Positions 51,407-60,325 of a DNA stretch of 64,000 nucleotides are shown piece by piece. Position 1 is the first letter of the stretch. Each line of letters starts with the position of its first letter. Source of the DNA: Pseudaquabacterium inlustre (GTDB taxonomy: Bacteria > Pseudomonadota > Gammaproteobacteria > Burkholderiales > Burkholderiaceae_C). The position numbers and the translations under genes are program-made. The notes under the pieces are model-generated. The model did not search any database, was not told the DNA's origin, and saw only the letters and a program-made list of their open reading frames with translations. Where the stretch lies: assembly GCF_038066595.1 (NCBI RefSeq), contig NZ_JBBUTH010000010.1, positions 310,001 to 374,000 on the forward strand. Reading direction: 5' to 3'.

Positions 51407-52477
51407 ATGCCGATGAGCCAACACCCCGCGCGCGTCACCCTGCGCCAGCTGTGCCACCTGGGCCTGCCGGCGCCGCTGCTGCTGCCGTCGCTGCTGCCGG
51501 TGTTGCGCGAGTTGGTGCCGGCCGATCACGCCGGCTTCTTTTTCTGTGACGAGCGTGGCGGCATCACCAACCTGTACGCCGAGCGCATGCTGCCGCCCAA
51601 CGCGATGGCCGGCTTTCATGACCGGCACAGCAACGAGCAGTTCCGCCGCCAGTACCTGGCGCGGGTGGCCGCACCGCGGCCGACCAGCCGCCGCTCGATG
51701 GGCGCCGACGAACTGGCCAGCGCCTATGGCCGCGACGTGCTGCTGCCGCTGGGCATTGCCCAGCTGCTGTACGCCATCGTGCGCCACCAGGGCCAGGTGC
51801 TGGGGCAGCTGAGCCTGTACCGCGGACCTGACGCCCCACCGTTCTCGGACGCCGACGAGCAGACCTTGGCCGGCGTGCTGCACTACCTGGGCCACGGCCT
51901 GGCGGTGCCGTCGCCGGTGGCGCCGCATGCGCTGCAGGACCAGGCCATCGAGGAAGCGTTGGCCGTGCTGACGCCCGAGGGCCATGAGTTGTGGGCCGAC
52001 GAGAACTGGTCGCGCCTGATCCGTCTGGCGCATGGCAATGCGATCGCGCCGGCCTCGGCGCTGGCCGAGCGCGAGACGCTGCCGCGCTTCGTGGCGGCGG
52101 TGCTGGCGGCCGTGCAGAGCGCGCCCCAGGCCATCCACCAGGTGGTGACCAGCTGGGGTCGCTTTGCCTTCCGGCGACACAGCCTGCACAGCGGCGACGG
52201 AGCGCAGGCCGTGGCGCTGCGGCTGTCGCGGCTGGCCGCCGAGCCCCTGCGGCTGGCGCAGGGCGCGGCGGCCCTGGGCCTGTCGCCACAACAGCGCGAG
52301 GTGGCGGTGCTGATGGCGCGCGGGCACAGCAATGCCGAGATCGCCGAGCAGCTGGGCGTCAGCGGCAACACGGCGGCGTACCACGCCAAGCAGGTGTTCG
52401 CACGGCTGGGCGTGCATGAGCGCAGCGCCATCGCGCGGGTGCTGGGCGAGGCGGTCAGCGCGCGCCAGGACGGTTGA
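51407..52477 (+). CDS. LuxR-type (HTH_LUXR) transcriptional regulator 1
   Basis: A 356-residue regulator. The C-terminal HTH is clear: GLSPQQREVAVLMARGHSNA and EIAEQLGVSGNTAAYHAKQV, ending near residue 335. The N-terminal 250 residues have no phosphorylation Asp or recognisable autoinducer-binding signature; VPADHAGFFFCDERGGITNL and YAIVRHQGQVLGQLSLYRG suggest a GAF-like sensor. I start at the ATG at 51407; an ATG at 51413 and an upstream one at 51365 are alternatives, but the latter would leave the operator only 21 bases from the start. Followed by a second LuxR-type gene carrying the same dyad. Target unknown. Confidence 0.75.
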   Translation: MPMSQHPARVTLRQLCHLGLPAPLLLPSLLPVLRELVPADHAGFFFCDERGGITNLYAERMLPPNAMAGFHDRHSNEQFRRQYLARVAAPRPTSRRSMGADELASAYGRDVLLPLGIAQLLYAIVRHQGQVLGQLSLYRGPDAPPFSDADEQTLAGVLHYLGHGLAVPSPVAPHALQDQAIEEALAVLTPEGHELWADENWSRLIRLAHGNAIAPASALAERETLPRFVAAVLAAVQSAPQAIHQVVTSWGRFAFRRHSLHSGDGAQAVALRLSRLAAEPLRLAQGAAALGLSPQQREVAVLMARGHSNAEIAEQLGVSGNTAAYHAKQVFARLGVHERSAIARVLGEAVSARQDG

Positions 52478-52540
52478 GGCCGTTGGCTTCGCCGGCGTCC
52501 CCCTAGAAGAAGGTCCGTGGGCGGCGGGCGGCGCGCTGGT

Positions 52541-52560
52541 CCCTACCTTGGCGGGTAGGG
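52541..52560. promoter_or_regulatory. CCCTAC-N8-GTAGGG dyad, copy 2
   Basis: CCCTAC at 52541-52546 and GTAGGG at 52555-52560; the symmetry extends to nine bases on each side (GTCCCTACC and GGTAGGGAC). It is 85 bases before the second LuxR-type ATG. Identity of both arms and spacing with copy 1 argues for one DNA-binding protein at both sites. Confidence 0.6.
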
Positions 52561-52645
52561 ACGCGCCCGGGGGCGGCTGGCCATCATGTCCTGGCAGGAG
52601 GGATGTGCCGGCCGACGGCGGGCTGCCACCTGCGGGAGAACAAGC

Positions 52646-53377
52646 ATGTACACGGTTCAGGAAGGCGCGGTCGCCCGTTTGGAGGCGTTGGAGAGGATGG
52701 CCGCGGGCGCGGCGCTGCACGGGGCCGGCCGGGCGCAGGCGCGACCGGCCGGGGTGGTGGCGCTGGACGGCCTGCTGCCCGGGGTGCTGGATGCGCTGGG
52801 CTGCGGCCTGGTGCTGGTGGACGCCGAGGGGCATGTGCTGCACGCCAACGCGGCGGCGGTGCAGCAGTGCCGCGAAGGCCTGCCGCTGGTGCTGCCGGCC
52901 ACCGGCCAGCCGGCCGATGGCCTGCTGGCGGCGCTGCCGGCCGCCGAGGCCCTGCGCCTGCACACGGCGCTGCGCCATGCCGCGCGCGGGCAGTGGGCCT
53001 TGGTCACCCTGCAGGCCGGGGAGCGCGCGGTGTCACTGGGCGTGGCGCCGATCCGCGTGGCCGAGGCCGACGGGACCGGCGCGGCGCCGGTGGCGTTGCT
53101 GATGCTGGGCGCCGAGCGCGGTGCGGTGCGGCTGTCGCGCCAGTTCTTCGACAGCGAGCATCAACTCACCAAGTCGGAGCGCGCGGTGCTGGATGCGCTG
53201 TGCGATGGCTGCACACCCCAGGAGATCGCCGCCCAGGGGCAGGTGAAGATCTCGACGGTGCGCACGCAGATCGCGGCCATCCGCGAGAAGGTGGGCGCGC
53301 CCAGCATCCGGCGGCTGCTGCAGCGCGTGGCGGCACTGCCGCCGATGGCCGGGCTGTGCTGGCGGCGCGCCAGCTGA
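52646..53377 (+). CDS. PAS-like LuxR-type transcriptional regulator 2
   Basis: A 243-residue regulator. A PAS-like fold is suggested by LDALGCGLVLVDAEGHVLHA with NAAAVQQC following, near residues 48-75. The C-terminal HTH, LTKSERAVLDALCDGCTPQE with IAAQGQVKISTVRTQIAAIR, is of LuxR type. The ATG at 52646 follows GGGAGAACAAGC, a good ribosome site; the longer frame from 52586 would cover the leader. No receiver domain. The neighbouring first regulator and shared dyads suggest auto- or cross-regulation. Possible targets include the convergent cytochrome gene or loci outside the window. Confidence 0.78.
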   Translation: MYTVQEGAVARLEALERMAAGAALHGAGRAQARPAGVVALDGLLPGVLDALGCGLVLVDAEGHVLHANAAAVQQCREGLPLVLPATGQPADGLLAALPAAEALRLHTALRHAARGQWALVTLQAGERAVSLGVAPIRVAEADGTGAAPVALLMLGAERGAVRLSRQFFDSEHQLTKSERAVLDALCDGCTPQEIAAQGQVKISTVRTQIAAIREKVGAPSIRRLLQRVAALPPMAGLCWRRAS

Positions 53378-53397
53378 AGGCGGCTGCCGCGCTGCGC

Positions 53398-53718
53398 TCA
53401 GGGCTTGACCGACGCGAGCATGGCGTCGACGGCGGCCTTGACCTCGTCGTCGCTGAGCGCGGTGGAGCCGCCCTTGGGCGGCATCACGCCCTTGCCCTTG
53501 ATGGCCGAGGTGACCAGTGCGTCGCGGCCGCTGGCCAGGCGCGGTGCCCAGGCGGCCTTGTCGCCGAACTTGGGCGCGTTGGCCAGGCCCACGTCGTGGC
53601 ACATGGCGCAGGCCTTCTTGTAGACCTCGGTGCCGGTGTTGGCCTGGGCACTTGCGCCAAACAGCGACAGCGTGACACCGATGGCGGCCAGTGCGTGTCT
53701 CGAAATGGGGTGGTTCAT
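53398..53718 (-). CDS. Class I c-type cytochrome (c5-like)
   Basis: A 106-residue periplasmic monohaem cytochrome. The signal peptide ends ASAQA at residue 26; the haem-binding CAMCH is at residues 37-41 and the axial Met is Met79 in GKGVMPPKGG, the typical cytochrome c5 arrangement with MPPKGG. The ATG at 53718 has AGGAGCAACCCGC upstream, fixing the start; the longer frame is leader sequence. It probably carries electrons to a terminal oxidase or from a periplasmic dehydrogenase. It converges on the second LuxR-type gene, 20 bases apart. Confidence 0.9.
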   Translation of the reverse strand: MNHPISRHALAAIGVTLSLFGASAQANTGTEVYKKACAMCHDVGLANAPKFGDKAAWAPRLASGRDALVTSAIKGKGVMPPKGGSTALSDDEVKAAVDAMLASVKP

Positions 53719-53857
53719 GCGGGTTGCTCCTGAAGAACGTGGATGGATTCGGGGGCCGCGGCGGCGCGTGGGACCGCCCGGCATCGGCGGGTTGCCCCCG
53801 GTGCAATCGCCATGCCCACGGCAGGCCGGGCCGGCGCCCTGTCCACGTCGTCGGGAT

Positions 53858-55747
53858 TCAGAGCACCATCACCTCGGCATCGGGGGTGTCGGCGTACAGG
53901 CGCTCGACCAAGGCGGCACGCCGGTCCAGGCCGGCGCGCTGGTTGATGTAGCCCTTGTCGGTCAGCTCGTTGCCGTCGATCGAAGGCGGCTCGGTCATCA
54001 GCAGCACGCGCGCCACGCGCATGCTGCTGGCGCCCGCGGCCTCGGCGTTGTGGGCGCTGAGGCCGGCGCGCACGCGCTCGCGCACGGCCGGATGGGCCAC
54101 CACCGTGTCGAAGCCCGCCTCGGGGTCGCCGATCAGCTGCCGACAGGCGTGCAGGTTGGGCCAGGCCAACAGGGCAACGAAGGGCCGGTCCTGGCCGGCC
54201 ACCAGCGCGTCCAGCAGCACCGGGGACGCCGCGGCAATGGCGGCGGTGCGCAGCTCGCCCACATGCACGAAGGTGCCGGTGGTGAGCTTGAACTCCTCGG
54301 CCACGCGGCCCGAGAAGATCAGGCCCTGGGCCGGGTCGTCGGGGTTCACGAAGCTGCCGGCGTCGCCGATCTTGTAGAAACCCTCCTCGTCGAAGGCGGC
54401 TTGCGTGAGGTCGGGCCGGCCGTAGTAGCCCGGGGTCACGTTGATGCCGCGCAGCCGCAGCTCGTACTTGCCGCCGGCGGTGGGCAGCAGCTTGAGCTCG
54501 ACACCAGGGAACGGCAGGCCGATCAGGCCCACACGCTCGGTGTTCCAGTAGGTGCCGGTGGAGGTGGGGGCGGTTTCGGTGGATCCCCAGCCCGTGTAGA
54601 ACACGATGCGGTGGCCGGTGCTTCGCACGGCCAGCGCCTGCATGCGCTCGTACAGGTCATCGGGCAGGCGCGCGCCGCCGTAGGCCATCATGCGCAGGTT
54701 GCGGAAGAAGTTGTCGCACAGCGCGCTGTCCTTTTCCATCGCGGCGGCCAGCGCCGCATAGCCGGCGGGCACATTGGCGTAGTAGGTGGGTGAGACCTCG
54801 CGCAGGTTGCGCAGCGTCTCCTCGATCTGGCCGGGCAGTGGTCGGCCGTCGTCGATGTAGAGCGTGCCGCCCTCGTTGAGCAGGGCGTTGAACAGCGCAT
54901 TGCCGCCCATCGTGTGGTTCCACGGCATCCAGTCGAGGTAGACCGGGTGGTGGTCGGCCGTGGGGCGGCGCACCTGGCTGCTTTGCGCCACGTTCGCGCA
55001 CATCATGCGCTGCGTGTTTATCACCGCCTTGGGCATGCCGGTGGAGCCCGAGGTGAACAGCAGCTTGGCGGTGGTGTCGGGTGTGATGGCGGCGATCGAT
55101 TCCGCCACGGCCGGTGTGACCGGTGTGCGAGCCAGTGTCTCGAACGCGCGGCTGGGCGTGCAACCCTCGGGCAGCTGCGGCGGGCGCTCGACATGCAGCA
55201 CGGTGACGCCGCGCAGGTCCAGCGCGTCGAGCGCCTTCTGGAACATCGGGCCGTCCTGCACCAGCACGACCGCCGGCTGCACCAGGCCGAACAGGTACTT
55301 CAGCTTGGCGTGGTCCTGGCTCATCAGCGAGTAGGCCGGCGAGATCGGCGCCACCGGCAGGCGCGCCTGCATGGCGGCCTGCGTGAGCAGCGCGTGTTCG
55401 AGCGAATTGCCCGACAGGATGGTGACGACCCGGCCGGGCGCGAGGTTCAGGTCCAGCAGCGCCTGGGTGAGGCTGTCCACCTGTTGTTTGGCTTCGCTGT
55501 ACGACAGCTTGCGCCACTGGCGTTCCGGGCCGCGGCGCTGGGCCAGCCAGGTGCGGTCGGGACGCTCGGTGGCCCACCGGGCCAGCAGTGAGGGCAGGTG
55601 TGGCGCATAGGGCTGCAAAGGTGTGTTCGAACGCAGCACGACCACGCCATCGGCGCGTCGCTCGACCGCGATGTCGCGCGGCAGCCAGTCGATCGGACGG
55701 AAGTCAGGCGCCGGTGTGGCGCCGTGGGCGGGGGTGTTGGGGGTCAT
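53858..55747 (-). CDS. fcs: Feruloyl-CoA synthase
   Basis: A 629-residue adenylate-forming CoA ligase that matches feruloyl-CoA synthases in length and blocks. LLFTSGSTGMPKAVINTQ near residues 228-245 is the ATP-binding motif, YLDWMPWNHTMGGNALFNAL near 268-287 and FYTGWGSTETAP near 385 are family segments, followed by DEEGFYKIGDAG and SGRVAEEFKLTTGTFVHVGE. The enzyme activates ferulate, and often p-coumarate and caffeate, with CoA and ATP before chain shortening to vanillin-type aldehydes. No enoyl-CoA hydratase/aldolase or vanillin dehydrogenase is in the window. The divergent DUF2889 gene and the dyads upstream make up the rest of the locus here. Confidence 0.87.
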   Translation of the reverse strand: MTPNTPAHGATPAPDFRPIDWLPRDIAVERRADGVVVLRSNTPLQPYAPHLPSLLARWATERPDRTWLAQRRGPERQWRKLSYSEAKQQVDSLTQALLDLNLAPGRVVTILSGNSLEHALLTQAAMQARLPVAPISPAYSLMSQDHAKLKYLFGLVQPAVVLVQDGPMFQKALDALDLRGVTVLHVERPPQLPEGCTPSRAFETLARTPVTPAVAESIAAITPDTTAKLLFTSGSTGMPKAVINTQRMMCANVAQSSQVRRPTADHHPVYLDWMPWNHTMGGNALFNALLNEGGTLYIDDGRPLPGQIEETLRNLREVSPTYYANVPAGYAALAAAMEKDSALCDNFFRNLRMMAYGGARLPDDLYERMQALAVRSTGHRIVFYTGWGSTETAPTSTGTYWNTERVGLIGLPFPGVELKLLPTAGGKYELRLRGINVTPGYYGRPDLTQAAFDEEGFYKIGDAGSFVNPDDPAQGLIFSGRVAEEFKLTTGTFVHVGELRTAAIAAASPVLLDALVAGQDRPFVALLAWPNLHACRQLIGDPEAGFDTVVAHPAVRERVRAGLSAHNAEAAGASSMRVARVLLMTEPPSIDGNELTDKGYINQRAGLDRRAALVERLYADTPDAEVMVL

Positions 55748-56327
55748 CGGCAGGCCTGCAAGGGTAGGCGGCGGGGCCGGCGAGCGGCCGGGAGGGGGTG
55801 TCGGAACGTCTGCGACGGCAGCGCCGAGCGGGATTGGCCCATGCTAGGCGTGGGGCTGCAGGCTGGCATCCGGGCAGGCCCGCAATCACCCCGTCCCCGT
55901 GGCGACAGTTCCGACGTTCGTGGCAGGACGCGATCCGCGCCGCCGCTGCCCACGAAAGCGGCAAAGGTCTTGACACCCAGCACTGGTGCGGCCTGCAGCA
56001 CCGTGACCACAGCTTTTCCACAGGCTTGTCCACCGTCAGTGGGGACATCTCGATCGAGGCCGACCGCGGGACTTTCCCGCGCCGTGTGGCTCGCCGAATC
56101 TCGGCGATCACATAAAACGAACTAACGGCACTGATATGTTTCAGCACAACGAACAACCACCGCGACCCAGCAACAACGGCAAAGAGCAAAACAAGGCGTT
56201 AGTTCGTTTATCGGCGCGCCACATCCCCTCTTCTTCCGTGTGCCGCTGGCGACGGCCGGCGCACGCCGCGCGGTGTAGTCTTGGATCACGTTCCATCGGC
56301 CGCACCGGCCCTGTCCCCCGTCGCTCC
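55748..56327. promoter_or_regulatory. Long divergent intergenic region, feruloyl-CoA synthase and DUF2889 genes
   Basis: 580 bases, the longest gene-free stretch in the window and lower in GC around 56100-56220. It contains two adjacent hairpins, CGCGGGA-ctt-TCCCGCG (56065-56081) and TCGCCGA-atc-TCGGCGA (56091-56107), and a pair of inverted 13-base sites (listed separately). No open frame here has convincing codon use or a ribosome site. It probably contains both promoters and a structured leader. Confidence 0.55.
56115..56209. promoter_or_regulatory. Inverted 13-base site pair in ferulate intergenic region
   Basis: AAACGAACTAACG at 56115-56127 and CGTTAGTTCGTTT at 56197-56209 are exact reverse complements, 82 bases apart centre to centre. 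They are the most AT-rich parts of the area. Such pairs are typical of MarR- or TetR-type repressor sites at two divergent promoters; ferulate genes in other bacteria are often MarR-controlled, but no regulator gene is seen here. Confidence 0.55.
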
Positions 56328-56876
56328 ATGCCCCTGCCGCCTCCCGACTGCCCCCGCCAAGCCTCGCACCAGCGCAGCATCACCGTCCGTTCCTACGCCC
56401 GCAGCGATGGCCTTTGGGACATCGAGGGCCACCTCACCGACATCTGGCCCGAGCCGGTGCGCAAGGCCGACGGCCTGCTGGCGCCGGGCGAGCCGATGCA
56501 TTCGATGTGGCTGCGGCTCACGGTCGACCGCAGCGCCACCATCGTGGCCGCGCAGGCCGTCACCGATGCCGGTCCGTACGACAGCGCCTGCGCCACGATC
56601 GGCCCCGACTACGCGCAGCTGGTCGGCGTGCAGGTGGCGCGCGGGTACAAGGACGCGATCAAGCGCCTGTTTGGCCGCACCGCCGGCTGCACCCACATGA
56701 ACGAGCTGGCCGGCACGATGGGCAGCGCGGTGCTGCAGGCCATGTGGAGCGAGCTGACGCAGTCGCCCGACGTCAAGCCCTTCAGCATCGACGGCTGTCA
56801 CGCCCTGAAGTCTTCCGGGCCGCAGGTCGCGCGCTTCTTCCCGCGCTGGCACCGCCCCGAGCCCGACACAGCCTGA
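56328..56876 (+). CDS. DUF2889 family protein
   Basis: A 182-residue soluble protein. ITVRSYARSDGLWDIEGHLT near residues 19-38, MHSMWLRLTVDRSATIVAAQ and the later RTAGCTHMNELAGTMGSAVL near 114-133 agree with DUF2889 proteins, where Cys-x-His and Asp/Glu positions are conserved. No signal peptide. I use the ATG at 56328; the longer frame from 56136 would cross the operator region. It is divergent from the feruloyl-CoA synthase gene, and such genes tend to occur near ferulate-type catabolic genes, so a supporting role in that pathway is possible. Function unknown. Confidence 0.75.
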   Translation: MPLPPPDCPRQASHQRSITVRSYARSDGLWDIEGHLTDIWPEPVRKADGLLAPGEPMHSMWLRLTVDRSATIVAAQAVTDAGPYDSACATIGPDYAQLVGVQVARGYKDAIKRLFGRTAGCTHMNELAGTMGSAVLQAMWSELTQSPDVKPFSIDGCHALKSSGPQVARFFPRWHRPEPDTA

Positions 56877-57017
56877 CCGCGGGCGCCGCGGTGGCGTCTA
56901 GGGAATCCTCGGGCCCGGTACCGCCCATCACCGCGGCGACACTCGGGCGGCCGCCCAGCCGTGTCGACCACCGGGGGAGGAGCCGCGACGGCGGCCTGGG
57001 TGCACGGGAGAGTCACC

Positions 57018-58394
57018 ATGTTCTCGATCTCGGTTTGTCGTGGTGTGTGGCAGGCCGCCGGCCTGGCCGTGCTGGCCGCTGCCTTGGGGCTGTGCGGCGG
57101 CGCCCGGGCCAGCACGCAGATCGTCGTGGCCACGGTCAACAACGACCACATGATCGAGATGCAGCGCCTGACGCCGCACTTCGAGCGCGCCAACCCCGAC
57201 GTGCGCGTCAAGTGGGTCACGCTGGAGGAAGGCGTGCTGCGCCAGCGCGTGGCCACCGACATCGCCCGCGGCGGCGGCGAGTACGACGTGCTCACCATCG
57301 GCATGTACGAGGCCCAGGTCTGGGGCCGCAAGGGCTGGCTGCAGCCGATCACGCCCCCCCCGGCCTATGACGTCGACGATCTGCTGCCGGCCATCCGCGC
57401 CGGTCTGTCGATCGACGGCCGGCTGTTCGCCGCGCCCTTCTACGGCGAGAGCTCGATGCTGATGTACCGCAAGGACCTCACCGACAAGGCCGGCATCCAG
57501 TTCCCCGAACGGCCCACCTGGCGCCAGGTGCGCGAGGCGGCCGAGCGCATCCACGATCCGAAGAACGGCGTCTACGGCATCTGCCTGCGCGGCAAGCCGG
57601 GCTGGGGCGACAACATGGCCCTGCTGCTGACGATGGTCAACGGCTTCGGCGGCCAGTGGTTCGACATGGGCTGGCAGCCGCAGGTCGACAGCCGCCCCTG
57701 GCGCGAGGCGGTGTCGCTGTACGTCGACCTGCTCACCCGCTTCGGCCCGCCGGGCTCGGCGGCCAACAGCTACAACGAGATCCTCACGCTGTTCAAGGAC
57801 GGCCGCTGCGGGCTGTGGGTGGACGCCACCATCGCGGCGTCCTTCCTGTCCGACGCGCGCAGCAGCAAGGTGGCGCACAGCGTGGCCTTCGCGCAGGCGC
57901 CGTACGCGGTCACGCCCAAGGGTGCCAACTGGCTGTGGTCGTGGTCGCTGGCGGTGCCGGCGGCCAGCCAGCGCGCGGCACAGGCGCAGCGCTTCGTGGC
58001 CTGGGCCACGTCCAAGGAGTACATCGCGCTGGTCGCGCGTGAACGCGGCTGGGCCGCCGTGCCCACCGGCACACGGCAGTCCACCTATGCCCACCCCGAG
58101 TTCCGACGCGTGGCCAGCTTTGCCGCCGCCGAGAAGCGCGCCATCGACAGCGTGAACCCCGCCGACAGCACGCTGCCGCGCAGCCCGTACCAGGGCGTGC
58201 AGTACGCGGCGATCCCCGAGTTCCAGACCATCGGCATCGCCGTGGGCCAGCAGATCAGCGCCGCGCTGGCCGGGCGCATCAGCGTCGAACAGGCCCTGAA
58301 GGCCGGCCAGCTGGCCGCCGAGCGCGAGATGCGCGAGGCCGGCTACTACCGCAACGACCCCACCCGCGACACCGCACGGGCGACCGCGCGATGA
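57018..58394 (+). CDS. Extracellular solute-binding protein, sugar/polyol type (family 1)
   Basis: A 458-residue periplasmic binding protein of the sugar-ABC class. The signal peptide ends near residue 32 (AAALGLCGGARAS). VVATVNNDHMIEMQRLTPHF starts the mature protein and YDVLTIGMYEAQVWGRKGWL near 98-117 is typical of sorbitol/mannitol-binding relatives. The ATG at 57018 has GGGAGAGTCACC upstream. Unusually, no permease or ATPase genes follow; instead the gene overlaps a histidine kinase gene by four bases (ATGA). It is therefore likely to act as the ligand sensor of that kinase rather than as a transporter component. Confidence 0.88.
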   Translation: MFSISVCRGVWQAAGLAVLAAALGLCGGARASTQIVVATVNNDHMIEMQRLTPHFERANPDVRVKWVTLEEGVLRQRVATDIARGGGEYDVLTIGMYEAQVWGRKGWLQPITPPPAYDVDDLLPAIRAGLSIDGRLFAAPFYGESSMLMYRKDLTDKAGIQFPERPTWRQVREAAERIHDPKNGVYGICLRGKPGWGDNMALLLTMVNGFGGQWFDMGWQPQVDSRPWREAVSLYVDLLTRFGPPGSAANSYNEILTLFKDGRCGLWVDATIAASFLSDARSSKVAHSVAFAQAPYAVTPKGANWLWSWSLAVPAASQRAAQAQRFVAWATSKEYIALVARERGWAAVPTGTRQSTYAHPEFRRVASFAAAEKRAIDSVNPADSTLPRSPYQGVQYAAIPEFQTIGIAVGQQISAALAGRISVEQALKAGQLAAEREMREAGYYRNDPTRDTARATAR

Positions 58395-60325
58395 ACCCAC
58401 TGGCGGCCCTGCTCCACCCGCGGCGCAGCCTGCGCGCGCGCTTTGCGCTGCTGATCGGCGGCAGCGGCATCGCGCTGGCCCTGCTGTCGGCCGGCCTGGT
58501 GGAGCACACCCAGCGCGCCCAGCTCACCACCCAGCATGGCCAGGCCATGCGGCGCGAGGCCCTGCTGCTGGCGCGCACGCTCGACAACGCGCTGCGCCAG
58601 CGCCTGCAGCAGCTGCAGGACACCGCCACCCACCCGCTGCTGGCCAGCGGCCTGGTGGAGCCTGGAGATGCCCGGCTGCTGCTGGAGAACCTGCGCAGCC
58701 AGCAGCCGGCGCTGGCCTGGCTGGCGATCGTCGACCCGCGCGGCCAGGTGCAGGTGGCCACCAATGCCCTGCTGGAAGGCCAGGACCTGGCCGCCGAGCC
58801 CTGGTTCGCACCGGCACGCCAGTCACCCTACATCGGCGCCCGCCGGCCGGCCGGTCCGCTGACCGCGCAGCTGGGCCTGGTGGACGGCCGCGCGCCAGCG
58901 CTGATCGACCTGGCCGTGCCCCTGGTCGACATGAAGGGCCGCGCCAGCGGCGTGCTGGTGGCGCGCCTGCGCTGGGACTGGCTGGACGCGCTGTTCCAGG
59001 GCCTGCAGCCGGCCGACGACGCACTGCCCGGCAGCCAGCGCCTGGTGCTGGGCCGCGATGGCCGGGTGTTGCTGGGCGCCGCGCCGTGGCTCGACCGCAC
59101 GCTGCCGGTGGACCTGGCGCGCCTGCCCGCGCCGGGCGTGCTGGACTGGCCCGGCGAGGGCGCGCACCTGACCGCCTGGGTGCACGACAGCGGCGCGCCC
59201 GACCGCGGCTTCCGCACCGCCATCGGACCGGGCGCCGACCTGACGGTGCTGGTGCGCCAGCCCACCAACCTGGCCTTTGGTGACGTGCGCGAACTGCAGC
59301 GCCGGCTGCTGTGGCTGGGCATCCTGGGCACGCTGGCCTTCATCGCCCTGAGCATCTGGATGGCCGGCCGCGTGGCACGGCCGATCCGCGAGCTGTCGGC
59401 CGCCGCGCTGCGCGTGGTGCGCGACGAGCCGCCGGCCTTCGCCTCCATCGCACCGCGGCGCGCCGACGAGGTGGCCGAAGTGGCGCGTGCGCTGCAGACC
59501 CTGCATGCCGAGCTGAGCCGGCGGCTGGCCGAGCAGCAGCACGCCCAGGCGCAGCTGCGCGAGCTGAACGCCCACCTCGAGCAGCGCGTCGCGGCGCGCA
59601 CCGCCGAGCTCAGCGCCGCCAATGCCGAGCTGGACGCGTTCGCCTACGCCGTCTCGCACGACCTGCGCGCGCCGCTGCGCGCGATGAGCGGCTTCTCGCA
59701 GGCGCTGCTGGAAGACCATGGCCCGGCGCTGGACGCCAACGCGCGCGAGGACATCGACCAGATCATCAAGGCCAGCGCGCGCATGGGCGAGCTGATCGAG
59801 GGCCTGCTCACGCTGTCGCGCAGCGTGCGCGGCTCGCTGGGCGCCACCGAGGTCGACCTCAGCGCACTGGCGGCCACCGCCGTCGCCGACCTGCGGCGCG
59901 CCGAGCCACAGCGCACGGTGGCGGTGGCCATCGCGCCCGGGCTGCGCGCCAGCGGTGACCGGCGCATGCTGGCCGCCGTGCTGGCCAACCTGCTGGGCAA
60001 TGCCTGGAAGTACACCGCCGGCCGGCCCGATGCGCGCATCGCGCTCGACCAGCGCCAGATCGACGGCGAGGCCTGGTTCTGTGTGCAGGACAACGGCGTG
60101 GGTTTCGACATGGCGCACGCCGGACGGCTGTTCAAGGTGTTCGCCCGGCTGCACCGGCACGACGAGTTTCCCGGCCTGGGCATCGGCCTGGCCACGGTGC
60201 AGCGCATCATCCGGCGCCACGGTGGCCGCATCGTGGCAGAGTCGGCGGTGGGCGCCGGGGCCTGTTTCCGATTCACCTTGGCGGAGCGGCCGACAGTGCT
60301 TCCGCCCGAAAGCGAGATCGCATGA
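58391..60325 (+). CDS. Sensor histidine kinase with Cache-like domain and HAMP
   Basis: A 644-residue membrane kinase. Membrane helices near residues 18-36 (FALLIGGSGIALALLSAGL) and near 303-321 (LLWLGILGTLAFIALSIWM) enclose a periplasmic domain of about 265 residues with dCache features. A HAMP domain follows (GRVARPIRELSAAALRVV), a coiled coil, then HisKA with FAYAVSHDLRAPLRAMSGFS near residues 415-434 and an ATPase domain (LLGNAWKYTAG, VQDNGVGFD, GLGIGLATVQRII). The SHDLRAPLR type is that of phytochrome-like kinases that pair with small Rcp1-type regulators, like the one encoded next. It overlaps both neighbouring genes by four bases. Confidence 0.9.
   Translation: MNPLAALLHPRRSLRARFALLIGGSGIALALLSAGLVEHTQRAQLTTQHGQAMRREALLLARTLDNALRQRLQQLQDTATHPLLASGLVEPGDARLLLENLRSQQPALAWLAIVDPRGQVQVATNALLEGQDLAAEPWFAPARQSPYIGARRPAGPLTAQLGLVDGRAPALIDLAVPLVDMKGRASGVLVARLRWDWLDALFQGLQPADDALPGSQRLVLGRDGRVLLGAAPWLDRTLPVDLARLPAPGVLDWPGEGAHLTAWVHDSGAPDRGFRTAIGPGADLTVLVRQPTNLAFGDVRELQRRLLWLGILGTLAFIALSIWMAGRVARPIRELSAAALRVVRDEPPAFASIAPRRADEVAEVARALQTLHAELSRRLAEQQHAQAQLRELNAHLEQRVAARTAELSAANAELDAFAYAVSHDLRAPLRAMSGFSQALLEDHGPALDANAREDIDQIIKASARMGELIEGLLTLSRSVRGSLGATEVDLSALAATAVADLRRAEPQRTVAVAIAPGLRASGDRRMLAAVLANLLGNAWKYTAGRPDARIALDQRQIDGEAWFCVQDNGVGFDMAHAGRLFKVFARLHRHDEFPGLGIGLATVQRIIRRHGGRIVAESAVGAGACFRFTLAERPTVLPPESEIA

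Noticed and set aside
56010..56018. TTTTCCACA in the ferulate intergenic region, similar to a DnaA box
   Set aside because: It is a single copy with one mismatch to TTATCCACA, with no cluster, AT-rich unwinding element or replication genes around it.
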